15,930 bases of DNA, taken from positions 1 to 15,930 of the forward strand of contig CALTYW010000045.1 of assembly GCA_943913625.1 (NCBI GenBank), in the 5' to 3' direction. The position numbers and the translations under genes are program-made. How positions within the stretch are numbered: the first letter of the stretch is position 1; every line of letters begins with the position of its first letter. Below, piece by piece: positions 14,052 through 15,930 of this stretch. The notes beneath the pieces are model-generated. The model was not told the DNA's origin and ran no database searches. It saw only the letters and a list, made by a program, of their open reading frames with translations. The DNA is from an uncultured Campylobacter sp. Its GTDB lineage: Bacteria > Actinomycetota > Actinomycetes > Mycobacteriales > Mycobacteriaceae.

Positions 14052-15584
14052 ATGCACAGCGAGATCACGCATCACATCAATGCGGTCTGCGACAGCCTTT
14101 CGCGCTTGCGCGAGCTTTTCGACGATCCCTCGAACCTCTCCCTCCAACACATCGCCTCCGATGTCGCCCGACTGGAACGATCGATGGCGAAGAAGGCGTT
14201 CGTGGACGCCGCCTTTGCCCAAGTCTGCGTGAACGAGTCCGCAGGCCGGCTCGTCGGCGCCAACTACCCGGACGCATACCTGATGGAGAAGCTGGGCCTA
14301 AGCAAGGGCGAGGCCTACAACCGGCTCGCGCGCGCCAAGTCTTACTTCCAGGCGCCGGGACCCGGCCCGGAGGAGAAGAACCTCGAGGACTTTCTGGATG
14401 ACCTCTTCGGCCCTGATGCCGAGCCGAGCGAGGAAGAGCGCGCCGCGGCGGAAGCCGCCGCCCGCGCCCAAGCAGAGGAGGATGCGGAACGTCGCCGGAA
14501 GGAGCAAGAGGAAGCCAAGCAGCAGGCGGACGAGATCAGCGCCGAGAAGCAGGGCATTATCCGTCGGGAGCTGGATAAGCTGCTCAAGGCGGCGCAGGGG
14601 GAGTACACCCGCATCCTCGCCAGGGCAATGGCAATGGAGGAGGCGAAGTTCCGCGGTGAGAAGGATCTGCGCGCCTTCGTGCAGCGGCTCGTCCGCGAAG
14701 CGAACCAGCCGCACGTGAAGAAGAATCCGAACGCGGGGTTTGAAAAGCGCGACGTACGGGTGGGCAACCGCAACGGCGACGGCACTGTGGATATCACGAT
14801 CACCGCTACCGCCGGGCACGCCGCGCTGATCAAGGCCCACCTCGATCTCGGGCTCGCTCCCAACTCGAACCTCCCTGAAGATCAGCAGGACCAGCCCGAC
14901 ACCCGCACCAAGGGCACGAGGCGGTTCGACCAGTTCTGGAAGATTTTCACCCAGTTCGAAGCCGAGCAGCAGAGACTCAACGGAGGAGCGGCCTCGGTGG
15001 TGCTCTCCGTGACGTTGGATGACCTTGCCGATGCCGACGCATCGACCCTCTTCCAGACCAATACCGGCATCGAGCTCGACCCCTTCGATGTGGTCCGGCT
15101 CGGCACCGATGGCACTGCAGACTTTGTGCTCACCCTTGACGGTCTTACCGGCGAGCCATTGCACCTCGGGCGGTCTCGACGCTGCGCGTCGATCGGGCAG
15201 CGCATCGCGATGCTGGCCATCCAGGGCGTGTGTTCCTGGGCCGGGTGCACCACCTCAATGTCGGAGTGCGAAGCTCACCACATCCTCTCGTGGCTGCGGG
15301 GCGGCAACACCGACATCACCAACCTCACTGGCCTCTGTAGAGAGCACCACAGGTGCAACAATGACCACAGGGATGGCTCCTTTAACAAGGGCTACATGGA
15401 GTACGACCCGTCAAGTGGCCGGTCTTACCTGCAGCGGCCCGGCTCAGGGCACCGGCACTTCAACACCACCGATGCGGCGTCGCGTTCCTCCTGGAACCGA
15501 ATACGTTCGCGGAAACAGCCCCCGAAATGCCAGTGTGCGCCGGCCCCACCGCCGGTGCATCACCCAACCCCCATGCGGCCCTAA
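14052..15584 (+). CDS. DUF222/HNH endonuclease-like protein (13E12 family)
   Basis: This 510-residue protein has a helical DUF222-like body and a C-terminal HNH domain. The HNH part contains C394 and C399 (CSWAGC), C406, AHHI at 408-411 (H409, H410), the Asn-containing stretch DITNL (421-425) and CREHH (429-433). This is the usual zinc-bound Cys/His frame of 13E12 proteins. Residues about 123-168 form a Glu/Ala/Arg/Lys-rich, probably coiled-coil, insertion. A Pro/His-rich tail follows the HNH region. Such genes are multicopy in corynebacteria and mycobacteria; DNA cleavage is predicted from the fold but the biological role is unknown. The frame is open to 13992, but the ATG at 14052 follows the strong purine run at 14035-14048, and earlier starts fall in the promoter. 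It is preceded by a LexA-box-like site. Its stop is 13 bases from the convergent ABC gene. Confidence 0.86.
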   Translation: MHSEITHHINAVCDSLSRLRELFDDPSNLSLQHIASDVARLERSMAKKAFVDAAFAQVCVNESAGRLVGANYPDAYLMEKLGLSKGEAYNRLARAKSYFQAPGPGPEEKNLEDFLDDLFGPDAEPSEEERAAAEAAARAQAEEDAERRRKEQEEAKQQADEISAEKQGIIRRELDKLLKAAQGEYTRILARAMAMEEAKFRGEKDLRAFVQRLVREANQPHVKKNPNAGFEKRDVRVGNRNGDGTVDITITATAGHAALIKAHLDLGLAPNSNLPEDQQDQPDTRTKGTRRFDQFWKIFTQFEAEQQRLNGGAASVVLSVTLDDLADADASTLFQTNTGIELDPFDVVRLGTDGTADFVLTLDGLTGEPLHLGRSRRCASIGQRIAMLAIQGVCSWAGCTTSMSECEAHHILSWLRGGNTDITNLTGLCREHHRCNNDHRDGSFNKGYMEYDPSSGRSYLQRPGSGHRHFNTTDAASRSSWNRIRSRKQPPKCQCAPAPPPVHHPTPMRP

Positions 15585-15597
15585 AACGAACCAGCCG

Positions 15598-15930
15598 CTA
15601 GAACAGTGTGGACAAGAACGCCTGCGTGCGCTCGTTCTTCGGGTTGTCCAGGACCTCCTCCGGCGTGCCGTACTCGATGATGCGGCCGCCGTCCATGAAC
15701 GCCACCTTGTCGGCGACCTCATGCGCGAAGGCCATCTCGTGGGTCACCACCAGCATCGTCATACCCTGTGCGGCCAAGTCCTGCATCACGCGGAGGACCT
15801 CGCCGACGAGCTCGGGATCGAGGGCGGACGTTGGCTCGTCGAAAAGCATGAGCTTCGGGTCCATCGCTACCGCGCGCGCGATGGCCACGCGCTGCTGCTG
15901 GCCGCCGGAGAGCTGGATGGGGTAGGCGTC
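15598..15930 (-). CDS. Amino-acid-type ABC transporter ATP-binding protein (C-terminal part)
   Basis: This is the last 110 residues of an ABC ATPase whose beginning lies beyond the right edge. Visible are the ABC signature LSGGQQQR, the Walker B and D-loop stretch MLFDEPTSALDPE, and the H-loop VVTHEM. The end GGRIIEYGTPEEVLDNPKNERTQAFL, written here only to its first and last features GGRIIEYGTP and QAFLSTLF, is typical of the polar amino acid uptake class (GlnQ/GltL/HisP type). The substrate cannot be assigned without the permease and binding-protein genes, which should lie upstream to the right. The frame is open to the window edge, so no start is visible; the first GTG in the window (15888) is internal to the signature region. 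It faces the HNH gene with no clear terminator between. Confidence 0.92.
   Translation of the reverse strand, partial: DAYPIQLSGGQQQRVAIARAVAMDPKLMLFDEPTSALDPELVGEVLRVMQDLAAQGMTMLVVTHEMAFAHEVADKVAFMDGGRIIEYGTPEEVLDNPKNERTQAFLSTLF

Noticed and set aside
13953..15597. HNH gene as part of a mobile element or intron
   Set aside because: No reverse transcriptase, transposase, terminal inverted repeats or target duplication was seen, and base composition is only mildly different from the neighbours.
15575..15598. GCGGC/GCCGC hairpin between the HNH and ABC genes as terminator
   Set aside because: The stem has only 5 bp with a 14-base loop and no U-tract, which is easily due to chance in GC-rich DNA.

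Overview
The window is a high-GC stretch of chromosome from a Corynebacterium or a close relative. Evidence for this is the gene order (leuCD, a MutT1-type hydrolase, gpsA, ddl, a DUF3515 protein, thiL, ung, a DAK2 protein, recG, rsmD, coaD), the protein signatures, very GC-rich third codon positions, and a DUF222/HNH (13E12-type) gene. From memory, Mycobacterium tuberculosis has nearly the same order and relative orientation, with hupB, ppk and cofC in the leuD-gpsA interval where this window has two YbjN-domain genes. No rRNA, tRNA, CRISPR array or insertion sequence was seen. The window is almost fully coding, and the longest gene-free gap is about 125 bases.

Region 1 (1-1563, plus): the 3' part of leuC and all of leuD, the two subunits of isopropylmalate isomerase. 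leuD ends facing a minus-strand operon. The gap between them holds a perfect 32-bp inverted repeat and a second GC-rich hairpin. Region 2 (1686-3616, minus): a MutT1-like NUDIX plus histidine-phosphatase protein, followed tightly by two small YbjN-domain paralogues. Region 3 (3742-5804, plus): gpsA and ddl, for phospholipid and peptidoglycan precursor synthesis. Region 4 (5825-6754, minus): a membrane-anchored protein with two copies of the DUF3515 unit. It meets ddl at a palindrome that contains both stop codons and is divergent from thiL.

Region 5 (6801-13952, plus): a tightly packed run of thiL, ung, DAK2/FakA-like, recG, rsmD, coaD and a TauE/SafE permease. Gaps are 0 to 18 bases or short overlaps. 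It combines DNA repair (ung, recG), rRNA modification (rsmD), and cofactor or lipid metabolism (thiL, coaD, DAK2). At least two genes in the run (DAK2, rsmD) lack a Shine-Dalgarno sequence and have a -10-like hexamer 7-8 bases before the ATG, which suggests internal promoters making leaderless mRNAs. Region 6 (13950-15930): a DUF222/HNH endonuclease-like gene with a LexA-box-like palindrome upstream, then the C-terminal part of an amino-acid ABC transporter ATPase on the minus strand, running off the window.

Most of the window is conserved housekeeping DNA. I found no clear unknown multi-gene system. The best leads are the SOS-box-like operator before the HNH gene, the long perfect hairpin after leuD, the duplicated DUF3515 protein, the stop-codon palindrome and the recurring leaderless-start geometry.
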